64,000 nucleotides of DNA. Origin: Paraburkholderia fungorum. Lineage in GTDB: Bacteria; Pseudomonadota; Gammaproteobacteria; Burkholderiales; Burkholderiaceae. The stretch lies in the NCBI RefSeq assembly GCF_902833645.1, contig NZ_CADFGE010000013.1, forward strand, positions 186,001 through 250,000, given 5' to 3'. Made by a program: the position numbers and the translations under genes. Of this stretch, positions 8,745 through 16,709 are shown in pieces. Numbering within the stretch: the first letter of the stretch is position 1; the number at the start of each line of letters is the position of its first letter. Under the pieces are notes generated by a model, which did not search any database, was not told the DNA's origin, and was given only the letters and a program-made list of their open reading frames with translations.

Positions 8745-9062
8745 TCAAGGCATCGCTTCGGACGAGGTGCTGATACGGAAAAACCTTTCGACCGGAAACA
8801 CCGCGATGACTCCGTCCCCGCCCGCGCCCGTATGCGCGATCGCCGTGATCTCCCTGATGAGAGCGTCGACATTCGCGGCCTGGGTAAAAACTTCGATCTT
8901 GATGTGATCGGTCGTCCAGTCATCGGAAAAGTAGTTTGGGTGTTCGCCGAACCCTTTGACCTTGCAAACCGTGACACCGTGGATGTGTATCGCACCGAGC
9001 CGCTTTTCGAGCTTCTGCAGCACGTCGGACCTGACAATGGCGACAACGGATCTGATTTCCAT
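8745..9062 (-). CDS. PII-like signalling protein of the metal-efflux-linked subgroup
   Basis: This 105-residue protein has the PII trimer fold: MEIRSVVAIVRSDVLQKLEK (beta1-alphaA), KVKGFG before the T-loop, TGAGGDGVIAVFPVE (B-loop) and a C-terminal beta strand. The T-loop is about seven residues shorter than in GlnB/GlnK and lacks the RGAEY uridylylation tyrosine. Members with altered T-loops linked to RND metal-efflux operons (PII-NG group) are known, so a role sensing adenylates or metal for the efflux system is likelier than nitrogen control. An AGGAGGAG site precedes the ATG. Confidence 0.85.
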   Translation of the reverse strand: MEIRSVVAIVRSDVLQKLEKRLGAIHIHGVTVCKVKGFGEHPNYFSDDWTTDHIKIEVFTQAANVDALIREITAIAHTGAGGDGVIAVFPVERFFRISTSSEAMP

Positions 9063-9124
9063 GATCTCCTCCTGAGTAGTGGATGAGTGAAGCGTTATTC
9101 ATACTGCCTGGATAAGCCTTGGGG

Positions 9125-9715
9125 TCACCCTTTCGGCGCCCATTTCGCATCGACGGCTGCCTGGATTTTCCCGGCGTCCCGAACCCCGTTCTGTGTCATC
9201 TGATAAGCAATTTCCGCAGTCCCCTGGCACACCGCGCAGTCGACCGCCATCTTGTCTTCAAAGCATTGGAGATTGGAGCGGTGCACACCGCGATTTTCGC
9301 AGCCGCACCAGCAGTAGAGCCTGTTCAGCACGGCCGGAATCTGCGTCGCCACCCAGTACGAGTGCCTGACGGCCTTGTCGGAGAATTGAGCCGGATCGAG
9401 AACGTGGGACGCGTCCGATCGTCCGCTTGGAATGATGCGCAATCCGTCCGGGCGCAGCATGCCCACCTGCCACGCTGGTTGACGATCGGGCGTTCCGGAC
9501 AGGTCCGGTTTCGCGGTGGCGAGCCTGAGCAGCCGGTGCCTCGAAATGAGAGGCAGCAAAGCGTACAGCGCCGGGAAGACGGCGAACACCAGGATGAACA
9601 GTGCCAGCAGATGCCATCTTTTGCGATCGGGGCGGTGTGTGGTTACCGGCGTGGCTACGGGAGTGTGCGTCCCGTGCGGATTCGCGGCCTTCCGGTTGTA
9701 GTATCGACGTTTCAT
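9125..9715 (-). CDS. Membrane-anchored PCYCGC-motif protein
   Basis: This 196-residue protein has a basic N-terminus and one membrane helix (about 35-58, HLLALFILVFAVFPALYALLP). Its periplasmic domain ends in a Cys-dense region, LYCWCGCENRGVH then QCFEDKMAVDCAVCQG, which matches the PCYCGC family found near copper and cytochrome genes. Six or more cysteines could bind metal or serve as DsbA/TlpA clients. Biochemical function is not established for the family. Confidence 0.8.
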   Translation of the reverse strand: MKRRYYNRKAANPHGTHTPVATPVTTHRPDRKRWHLLALFILVFAVFPALYALLPLISRHRLLRLATAKPDLSGTPDRQPAWQVGMLRPDGLRIIPSGRSDASHVLDPAQFSDKAVRHSYWVATQIPAVLNRLYCWCGCENRGVHRSNLQCFEDKMAVDCAVCQGTAEIAYQMTQNGVRDAGKIQAAVDAKWAPKG

Positions 9716-9745
9716 TACACCTTTCCTCCTGTCAGTAGACCGACA

Positions 9746-9901
9746 CTACGGCCTGACATGCATGGCCGTGCTACAGAACCGCGTCCCATGCATCATGCTT
9801 ACGTGAACAGCGGCCATCCCCTCGATGCCAAGGACAGCAATGAGCCCGATGACTGCGAAGATCGCAATCACTACGTTCAGGATTCCCGATCTGTCAAACA
9901 T
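9746..9901 (-). CDS. Small single-span membrane protein
   Basis: This 51-residue frame starts MFDRSGILNVVIAIFAVIGL and continues hydrophobic to about residue 30, then has a Met/His/Cys tail (HVSMMHGTRFCSTAMH). A perfect AAGGAGG lies five bases before the ATG. It sits in an otherwise empty gap between the DUF2933 gene and the PCYCGC gene on the same strand. One membrane helix with a tail rich in soft-metal ligands suggests a copper-cluster accessory peptide. No family recognised. Confidence 0.7.
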   Translation of the reverse strand: MFDRSGILNVVIAIFAVIGLIAVLGIEGMAAVHVSMMHGTRFCSTAMHVRP

Positions 9902-9994
9902 GGCCGCCTCCTTGCAGCTACTGCGCCGGTGCGCCGCTCCCCGCGGCGCAAAGACTGCTGCGCAGACCCGGCATGACTTGCGCTCCGTGACGGA

Positions 9995-10198
9995 TCAGTC
10001 ATGACGATCCTGTTTGTCCCGATCCGGCTGTTTGCCACGCATCATGAACAGCATCGAAAGCGGGCAGATCAGCACGCAGGCAAGGATGATGAAGTTCAGC
10101 AAGGATCCCCGGAACTGGGGCAGTGCCCAGTATCCCAGAGCAGCCAGGGCCACGAGACCCGTCGCCATCGTGACCATCACTTTCGCATTGCGTGTCAT
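9995..10198 (-). CDS. DUF2933-family small membrane protein
   Basis: This 67-residue protein has two membrane helices (about 8-25 and 33-52). The phrase ILACVLICPLSMLFMM, with Cys-Pro and a Met cluster, is the recognisable DUF2933 signature and is followed by a charged Asp/Arg/His tail. Such proteins recur in copper and heavy-metal clusters of proteobacteria with unknown function. ATG 10198 is chosen because GGGAGA precedes it; a longer frame adds 19 polar residues. It is separated by 53 bp from the Met-rich gene upstream. Confidence 0.8.
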   Translation of the reverse strand: MTRNAKVMVTMATGLVALAALGYWALPQFRGSLLNFIILACVLICPLSMLFMMRGKQPDRDKQDRHD

Positions 10199-10251
10199 GG
10201 AGTGTTCTCCCTGATACGGGGTGTGTCCTTCAAAACCGGAACGCCGCCGCA

Positions 10252-10575
10252 TCACTTCGATGGCGAAGTGTCGAGCTTGTCGGCGTACCTGAGCATGATG
10301 TCGCCCATCGCCTTCATCATTTCGCCGTGCATCTGCATGGAGGTTCTGGCGTCCATATGTGAGCCTGCGCCCATCATCGGGCAGCTACCCATCATGTCGC
10401 CGCCCTTTGCACCGGGCCCCATCATGCCGCCCATCCCGGAGCCTCCCTTGTGCTGCATTTGAGGTGGCGCTTTCGAGTCGCTGTTCTCTCCCCCTCCTGC
10501 GGCAGCCATGCTCAATCCGCTCGCGCTCAACAGGAGCGCCGAGAGCGGGACGACCAGCAGCAATTTCGTGTTCAT
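10252..10575 (-). CDS. Exported Met/His-rich protein, probable Cu(I) binder
   Basis: This 107-residue protein has a signal peptide (MNTKLLLVVPLSALLLSASG up to MAAA). The mature chain is Met/Gly-rich: QMQHKGGSGMGGMMGPG, DMMGSCPMMGAGSHMD and SMQMHGEMMKAMGDIM. The many MxxM and MM pairs, with His and one Cys, are typical of periplasmic Cu(I)/Ag(I) chelators, but I cannot name the family. GGGAGA precedes the ATG. It lies directly upstream of the DUF2933 gene. Confidence 0.72.
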   Translation of the reverse strand: MNTKLLLVVPLSALLLSASGLSMAAAGGGENSDSKAPPQMQHKGGSGMGGMMGPGAKGGDMMGSCPMMGAGSHMDARTSMQMHGEMMKAMGDIMLRYADKLDTSPSK

Positions 10576-10772
10576 ATTGTTCTCCCGAACCCGTGGATGG
10601 GTTCACATTGCGTCTTAAGGACGTGTCTATCCGATTGCTCGTACCGGCAGGAGCCGCGTCAGCGCCAGCGTGATAGACGATGGGCATGCGAGTCCCCGGT
10701 CAGGGCCGCCTGCGGCACGCGCGTGTGCGCACCACCGCGCAGGCAGTTGGATCGGGACTCGACGATGGAGGA

Positions 10773-11129
10773 CTACAGGGTCCGGGGAGGAGGCTGAAGC
10801 GGTTCGGGGATGAACTCGCCGGCAAGCAGAGGAATCGTCGCGCGGTACACGCGCGACGACGGTATGTCGAGCATCACGCGCGTGGCCGGGAGGGCAGCCA
10901 TACCGCACGAAAGGCTGCCAGGATGAGCATGGCACCCTGACACCGCCCGGGCGGCATGCGCGGCAGCCTTCTGTGCACCGGGCGCCGTGCCGGTAATCGG
11001 CGAGGCGCTCATTGGTCGTTGCGTGGCGGACGATGACATCTCCGGGCACGCGGTCGCCTGCGTGGCATAGCCGGCAAGCGGCAGCCACGCGACAAGAAAA
11101 AAGGCGACGAATCGGGTCCAGAATTTCAT
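10773..11129 (-). CDS. Exported small protein with PEPLQPPPR-type tail
   Basis: This 118-residue protein has a signal peptide (MKFWTRFVAFFLVAWLPLAGYA), paired Cys/His motifs (CPEMSS, SGCHAHPG, LSCGMAALP) and a proline-rich end (FIPEPLQPPPRTL). Proteins of this layout are frequent in Burkholderiales copper clusters and are unnamed. A second protein with a similar plan (Cys/Met-rich middle, WRPPRAI end) lies at 19658-20020, so the two may be distant paralogues flanking the cus-dsbD block. ATG 11129 is chosen for its signal peptide. Confidence 0.7.
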   Translation of the reverse strand: MKFWTRFVAFFLVAWLPLAGYATQATACPEMSSSATQRPMSASPITGTAPGAQKAAAHAARAVSGCHAHPGSLSCGMAALPATRVMLDIPSSRVYRATIPLLAGEFIPEPLQPPPRTL

Positions 11130-11199
11130 GGCTTCAGTATAGGCGCTGTGGCTGCGCGTCGCCACACCGTGGAAAGAATCGGGACAGCAGTTTCATCAC

Positions 11200-13059
11200 T
11201 TACCGTTCCCATCGTTTGAGGTGCGCCAGGAACGCGTCGGCGCCGACGAATCCCACCAGCCGCGCATCATCCTGCTGCTGACCGTTACGGTCGTAGAAAA
11301 TCATCGCGGGTGGTCCGAACAGCCCGTAGCGCCGCAGCATCGCGGCGTCTGCAGGGCTGTTCTTCGTCACATCAATTCTCAGCAGTTTCCAGTGCGCGAA
11401 CTCGCTCACGACACGCGGGTCGGAGAACGTGAAGCGTTCGAGTTCCTTGCACGTAATGCACCAGTCAGCGTAGAAATCCACCATGACGGGCTGGCCGTGT
11501 GCCGCTTCTAGCGCCCGGTCGAGTTCGTCGGTTGACTGTATCGGTTCGAACCGCGCAACGCTGGCCTTCGCGGTCGTTGCTCCGCTCGTGATACTGCGAA
11601 GCGGCTGGAGCACGTCAAGGTTCCCCGACCCCACACCCACCACTTCGGCGATTGCGGCAACCAGCAGCAATACGCCGAGTGCCTTGCCTGTGCGGAGAAC
11701 ACCAGAAGCCTCTGGCGGCAACGGGTCGATGGCGCGCAGCATCATCCCACAACCGGCCAGCAGCAACGCGACCAGCACCATCAGCAGCCAGTCTGGCAGT
11801 AACGAATAAACGAACCACAGGGCCGCGGTCAGCAGCATGACGCCCAACGTGTTCTGGACCGCGACCATCCAGCGGCCCGACCTGGGCAGGACGTGTGCGC
11901 CGAACGTACCGACCAGCAACAGCGGAAGACCCATTCCAGCGCCCATCACGTACAGGGCCAGCGTTCCACCTGTCACATCGCGGCTATTGGCGATATACAG
12001 CAGCGCGCCAGCCAGCGCAGGGGTTGAACACGGCCCGACAATCAGCGCGGAGAGCATGCCCATCACAAACGCCGGAACAATCCGGCCACCGGGCAGACGG
12101 CGGCTCCATTCAGCCAGGCGCGTCTGCGCGCTTGCGGGTAACTGCAGCCTGAACACACCGAACATGGCAAGGGCAAATAGCACCATGAGCACGCCGAAGC
12201 TGGCCAGTAGCCAGGGCTTCTGCGTCAGGGCCACCAGCGGGATGCCGGCAAGCGCCGCAACGGTGCCCGCCATCGCATAGGTCAGCGCGAGCCCTTGTAC
12301 ATAGGCGAGCGACAGCACGAAGCCTCGCCACCGGTGCGGCGGCTCCCGGCCGCCGCCGATCACAGCGGTCACGATCGGGATCAGCGGATACATGCACACC
12401 GTGCCTGCCATCAATAGACCGGCCAGAAGGAAGCCGAGTAATTCCGGCACGCCAAGACCGTTCACCGGTCTCAGATTCAGACTGAAAGCCGCGAACCACC
12501 GATTTTCACCGGTGACTGTGCTTTCACCGGAACCGGTCGTTGCTGCTGCGTTCCCGTCATGCGCGATAGCGGTGACGGTCCCGTCGGCCGCGATCCGGTA
12601 GGTTCGCGTCAGCGGCGGGTAGCACACGCCCAGATCCGCGCAGCCCTGCGCCGTGACGGACAGCACGATGCCTGACGCGATGACACGAGGCAAAGGAAGC
12701 TGGAGTTGCACCGGCCGGTGATAGACCTGCACCACTCCGAAGGTCGGGTCGTTCTTCGATTCTGACGGCGGCATCCCGGTCGGCTTTACAGGCGCGCCAT
12801 CCACAGCGAAGCTGAAGCGGTCCCGGTACAGGTAGTACCCCGGCTTGGTACCGAAGTCGAGCGTCACCTGCTGCGGCCCACTAAGGCTCACGATCAGCGG
12901 AAAGGCATCGGCCGGTGACAGCAGATCGGATTCATTCACTGCATGCGCTGCGAATGCAGTGAACACAAATAGAAGAGCGAGCACCATGCGCAACGCCGGG
13001 TTCAGCGTTTCCGCGAGACAGCGCGTGCCGCGGCGTGTGCTGGATGATGTCATTCGCAT
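11200..13059 (-). CDS. dsbD: Thiol:disulfide interchange protein DsbD
   Basis: This 619-residue protein has a signal segment (MVLALLFVFTAFAAHA), an N-terminal DsbD-alpha domain with the pair CADLGVC, and eight membrane helices (about 195-440) carrying the conserved intramembrane cysteines GTVCMYPL and GPCSTPAL. The C-terminal thioredoxin domain has the active site DWCITCKE. It carries electrons from cytoplasmic thioredoxin to periplasmic TlpA/DsbC-type proteins and so supplies the two TlpA-like proteins downstream. ATG 13059 with AGGAG eight bases upstream is preferred over a GTG at 13077. Confidence 0.95.
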   Translation of the reverse strand: MRMTSSSTRRGTRCLAETLNPALRMVLALLFVFTAFAAHAVNESDLLSPADAFPLIVSLSGPQQVTLDFGTKPGYYLYRDRFSFAVDGAPVKPTGMPPSESKNDPTFGVVQVYHRPVQLQLPLPRVIASGIVLSVTAQGCADLGVCYPPLTRTYRIAADGTVTAIAHDGNAAATTGSGESTVTGENRWFAAFSLNLRPVNGLGVPELLGFLLAGLLMAGTVCMYPLIPIVTAVIGGGREPPHRWRGFVLSLAYVQGLALTYAMAGTVAALAGIPLVALTQKPWLLASFGVLMVLFALAMFGVFRLQLPASAQTRLAEWSRRLPGGRIVPAFVMGMLSALIVGPCSTPALAGALLYIANSRDVTGGTLALYVMGAGMGLPLLLVGTFGAHVLPRSGRWMVAVQNTLGVMLLTAALWFVYSLLPDWLLMVLVALLLAGCGMMLRAIDPLPPEASGVLRTGKALGVLLLVAAIAEVVGVGSGNLDVLQPLRSITSGATTAKASVARFEPIQSTDELDRALEAAHGQPVMVDFYADWCITCKELERFTFSDPRVVSEFAHWKLLRIDVTKNSPADAAMLRRYGLFGPPAMIFYDRNGQQQDDARLVGFVGADAFLAHLKRWER

Positions 13060-13149
13060 GGCAATGCTCCTGCTCACAGGATGTGAGCGAAAACGCGCCC
13101 CCAGACCCGCCGTTATGCGACGGGCCTGGGAGACGGCGTCAGTGCCCCA

Positions 13150-13506
13150 TCACTGCTGTTTTTCCAGTTTCACGATGGTCAGCGTGCCATTGACGCTTTC
13201 AACGCGAACCTTGACCTTCTCGCCTTCCTTCGCCCGCTTGACCATCGACGCGTCCTTGGCCTTGTACGCCATCGTCATCGCCGACATGCCGATGTTCTTC
13301 AGGTCGCCGTGCTGCAGCGTCACCATGCCGGTCGACGGGTCGACCTTCCTGACCACCGCGTCCGTGAGGGCGGTGTCTGTCGATGAAGCTGCGTCCATGG
13401 CACCTGTCTTCATTTTCGTACCCGCCATCTCGTCGGCGGCCAGCGCGGCGCCGGCAAACGCAGTAGCGGTACAGAACATAGCGGATACGATTAGCAACTT
13501 CTTCAT
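13150..13506 (-). CDS. cusF: Periplasmic CusF-like copper chaperone
   Basis: This 118-residue protein has a signal peptide (MKKLLIVSAMFCTATAFAGAALA) and a CusF beta-barrel: TDAVVRKVDPSTGMVTLQH, then GMSAMTM (73-79). The Cu(I) ligands His66, Met77 and Met79 of the family are present, but the Trp that caps copper in E. coli CusF is replaced here by Met74. CusF hands Cu(I)/Ag(I) to the CusCBA pump. Its ATG overlaps the cusA stop (ATGA), so it is the last gene of a cusC-B-A-F unit. Confidence 0.92.
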   Translation of the reverse strand: MKKLLIVSAMFCTATAFAGAALAADEMAGTKMKTGAMDAASSTDTALTDAVVRKVDPSTGMVTLQHGDLKNIGMSAMTMAYKAKDASMVKRAKEGEKVKVRVESVNGTLTIVKLEKQQ

Positions 13507-16500
13507 TGATTTTCTCCAGGGAGGGTTTGCGGCACGGGTGTGCCAATAGGTACTGCATGAGGTTGAGTTGTTTCTTCGGCACGGATAACGCGTCGGCGCT
13601 GCAGCAGAAACCACGCGGCCGGAATGATGAGCATCGACAGGAGTGGCGCTGTCACCATCCCGCCCACCATCGGCGCGGCGATGCGCTTCATCACTTCGGA
13701 TCCCGACCCGTGGCCCAGCATGATCGGGATCAAACCCGCCAGCACCACGGCGACCGTCATGGCCTTCGGTCTGACCCGCAGCACGGCGCCCTCACGGATG
13801 GCGTCAATGAGTGTCGCCTCCGTGAACGGCGCGCCTTGCTCGAGCCGGCTGTTGAGCGCCCCTTTCAGGTACAGGAGCATCACCACCCCGAACTCGGCCG
13901 CGACCCCTGAGAGCGCGATGAATCCCACCGCCGTGGCGACAGACACGGCGTGACCGAGAATCCAGATCAGCCAGAAGCCGCCGACCAGCGCGAACGGCAC
14001 GGTCGACATCAGCAGCAGCGCGTCACCCGCCGAATTGAACGTCAGGAAGAGCAGCACGAAGATGACCACGAGCGTGACCGGAATCACGGTGCGTAACTTG
14101 GCTGCCGCGCGTTCGAGGTACTCGAACTGGCCGGACCAGGCGATCGAATAACCCGGCGGCAATACGACGTTCTGCGATACGGCCTGCTGCATCGCCTTCA
14201 CGGCTGATTGCAGGTCCGTATCGCGAATGTCGACGTAGACATAGCCCGACAGCCGCGCATTTTCGCTACGGATCATGGGTGGGCCATCGGCAATCCTGAT
14301 GGCAGCGACGTCGCCCAGCGTGATCTGTGCGCCCCGGTCCGTGACAACCGGCAACTGGCGCAGATTGTCGACCGAGTCCCGGACCTCGCGTGGATAGCGG
14401 ATATTGATCGGGAAACGCTCCCGACCCGCGATGACTTCGCCGACGTTGTCGCCACCGACCGCCGACGACACGACCGACTGGATGTCAGCGACCGACAGGC
14501 CGTAGCGTGCGGCCGCCAGCCGGTCGATGTCGACGTCGATGTAGTGTCCACCGTTCAGCCGTTCCGCCAGCGCCGACGTGACGCCTGGAACGTTCTTCAC
14601 CGCCGCCTCGACCTGCGTGGCGATCCTGTCGATCTGCCCGAGATCCGCGCCGGAAATCTTGACCCCAACGGGCGTCTTGATGCCGGTCGACAGCATGTCC
14701 AGCCGGTTGCGGATCGGCGGCACCCAGACGTTCGACAGGCCTGGAATTTTCACGCGCGCATCGAGTTCATCGACCAGCTTCTCAGGCGTCATACCGGGAC
14801 GCCATTCGCTGCGCGGCTTGAACTGGATGGTGGTCTCGAACATCTCGAACGGCGCAGGATCGGTCGCCGTATCCGCACGGCCTGATTTGCCGAACACGGT
14901 TGCCACTTCCGGCACCGTCTTGATCAGGCGATCCGTCTGCTGCAGCAGTTCGGCCGCCTTGTCTGCCGAGATACCCGGTAGCGCGGTCGGCATATAAAGC
15001 AGGTCGCCCTCGTCGAGCGGCGGCATGAACTCACCGCCGAGCCGCGACACGGGAATCAGCGTGATGGCGAGCGCGACGACCGCCAGCCCGATCGCCACCC
15101 ACGGCCGGCGCAGCGTCGCTTCGAGCAGCGGGCGGTATAGACGGATCAGCACGCGGTTGATCGGGTTGGCGTTCTCGTGCGGAATGCGACCGCGAATGAG
15201 GTAGCCCATCAGTACCGGCACCAACGTTACCGACAGGCCAGCCGCTGCGGCGATCGTGTACGTCTTGGTGAACGCAAGCGGCGAAAAGAGCTTCCCCTCC
15301 TGACCTTCGAGCGAAAACACCGGGATGAACGACAGCGTGATGATCAGCAGCGAAAAAAACAACGCAGGCCCCACCTCGGCTGCGGACTGCGCGATCAGAT
15401 CCCATCGCTGTGCCGTCGTGATTGGCATATCCGGGTGCCTGTGGTCGTACGCCTCCAGATGCTTGTGGGCGTTCTCAATCATCACGATGGCCGCATCAAT
15501 CATCGCGCCGATCGCGATCGCAATGCCGCCCAGCGACATCAGATTTGCGTTGACACCCTGATAACGCATCACGATAAACGCAGCCAGCACACCCAACGGC
15601 AGCGACAGGATCGCGACGAGAGCACTGCGCAGGTGGAACAGGAACACCGCGCAGACGAGCCCGACGATGATGAACTCCTCGATCAGCTTGTCCTTCAGGT
15701 TGTCGACCGCGCGTTCGATGAGCTGGGAGCGGTCGTAGGTCGTCACAACCTCGACACCGGCCGGCAGTGAACGCTTCAGGTCGGCCAGTTTCGCTTTCAC
15801 CGCGTCGATTGTCGTCAGCGCGTTCTTGCCGGAACGCATGACGATCACCCCACCCGCGACTTCACCTTCGCCGTTCAGTTCAGCAATGCCGCGGCGCATC
15901 TCCGGCCCGATCTGGATGCGCGCGACATCCCCAAGCAGCACCGGCGTCCCGGCATCGTTGGTGCGCAGCACGACGTTGCGGAAGTCATCCAGTGAATGCA
16001 GATACCCGGACGACCTGACCATGTACTCGGACTCGGCCAGCTCGACCACCGAACCACCCGACTCCTGGTTCGCCTTGCTGAGCGCGTCCGCGACGGTGGC
16101 CTGCGTCAGGTTGTAGGCACGCAGCTTGTCCGGGTCCAGGACGACCTGGTACTGGCGAACCATGCCGCCGATGGATGCCACTTCCGAGACGTCCGGCACT
16201 GACTTCAGCTCGAACTTCAGGAACCAGTCGTTCAGTGCGCGCAGTTGTCCGAGGTCGTGCTTGCCGGTACGGTCAACCAGCGCGTACTCGTACACCCAGC
16301 CCACACCGGTCGCATCCGGCCCGAGCGACACGGTCGCGCCCTGCGGCAGGCGGCTCTGCACCTGGTTCAGGTATTCGAGTACGCGTGAGCGTGCCCAGTA
16401 CTGGTCGGTCTTGTCGTCGAACAGCACGTAGACAAAAGCATCGCCGAACGACGAGTACGCGCGGATGGTTTTCGCGCCGGGCACGCCGAGCAGCGTCGTC

Positions 16501-16709
16501 GTGAGCGGATAGGTCACCTGATCCTCGATGACCTGCGGCGCCTTGCCGGGATACGACGCCTTGATGATGACCTGCGTGTCCGAGAGGTCGGGCAACGCAT
16601 CGAGCGGGGTCTCCGTCACTGAATACACGCCCCAGGCAGTGACGAGCAGGGTCGCGAGCAGCACCAGAAACCGGTTGTGGATCGACCAGCGAATCAGGCG
16701 GGCAATCAT
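13503..16709 (-). CDS. cusA: Cu(I)/Ag(I) RND efflux permease CusA
   Basis: This 1068-residue inner-membrane protein has twelve helices and two large periplasmic loops. The HME4 signature in helix 4, AIGAMIDAAIVMIENAHK (about 400-417), is that of monovalent-cation pumps (CusA/SilA), in contrast to the CzcA further along. The MLSTGIKTPVGVKISG loop carries the methionine aligned with E. coli Met672 of the copper-binding triad. It exchanges protons for Cu(I)/Ag(I) within the CusCBA tripartite pump. It overlaps cusB by four bases upstream and cusF downstream. Confidence 0.96.
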   Translation of the reverse strand: MIARLIRWSIHNRFLVLLATLLVTAWGVYSVTETPLDALPDLSDTQVIIKASYPGKAPQVIEDQVTYPLTTTLLGVPGAKTIRAYSSFGDAFVYVLFDDKTDQYWARSRVLEYLNQVQSRLPQGATVSLGPDATGVGWVYEYALVDRTGKHDLGQLRALNDWFLKFELKSVPDVSEVASIGGMVRQYQVVLDPDKLRAYNLTQATVADALSKANQESGGSVVELAESEYMVRSSGYLHSLDDFRNVVLRTNDAGTPVLLGDVARIQIGPEMRRGIAELNGEGEVAGGVIVMRSGKNALTTIDAVKAKLADLKRSLPAGVEVVTTYDRSQLIERAVDNLKDKLIEEFIIVGLVCAVFLFHLRSALVAILSLPLGVLAAFIVMRYQGVNANLMSLGGIAIAIGAMIDAAIVMIENAHKHLEAYDHRHPDMPITTAQRWDLIAQSAAEVGPALFFSLLIITLSFIPVFSLEGQEGKLFSPLAFTKTYTIAAAAGLSVTLVPVLMGYLIRGRIPHENANPINRVLIRLYRPLLEATLRRPWVAIGLAVVALAITLIPVSRLGGEFMPPLDEGDLLYMPTALPGISADKAAELLQQTDRLIKTVPEVATVFGKSGRADTATDPAPFEMFETTIQFKPRSEWRPGMTPEKLVDELDARVKIPGLSNVWVPPIRNRLDMLSTGIKTPVGVKISGADLGQIDRIATQVEAAVKNVPGVTSALAERLNGGHYIDVDIDRLAAARYGLSVADIQSVVSSAVGGDNVGEVIAGRERFPINIRYPREVRDSVDNLRQLPVVTDRGAQITLGDVAAIRIADGPPMIRSENARLSGYVYVDIRDTDLQSAVKAMQQAVSQNVVLPPGYSIAWSGQFEYLERAAAKLRTVIPVTLVVIFVLLFLTFNSAGDALLLMSTVPFALVGGFWLIWILGHAVSVATAVGFIALSGVAAEFGVVMLLYLKGALNSRLEQGAPFTEATLIDAIREGAVLRVRPKAMTVAVVLAGLIPIMLGHGSGSEVMKRIAAPMVGGMVTAPLLSMLIIPAAWFLLQRRRVIRAEETTQPHAVPIGTPVPQTLPGENQ

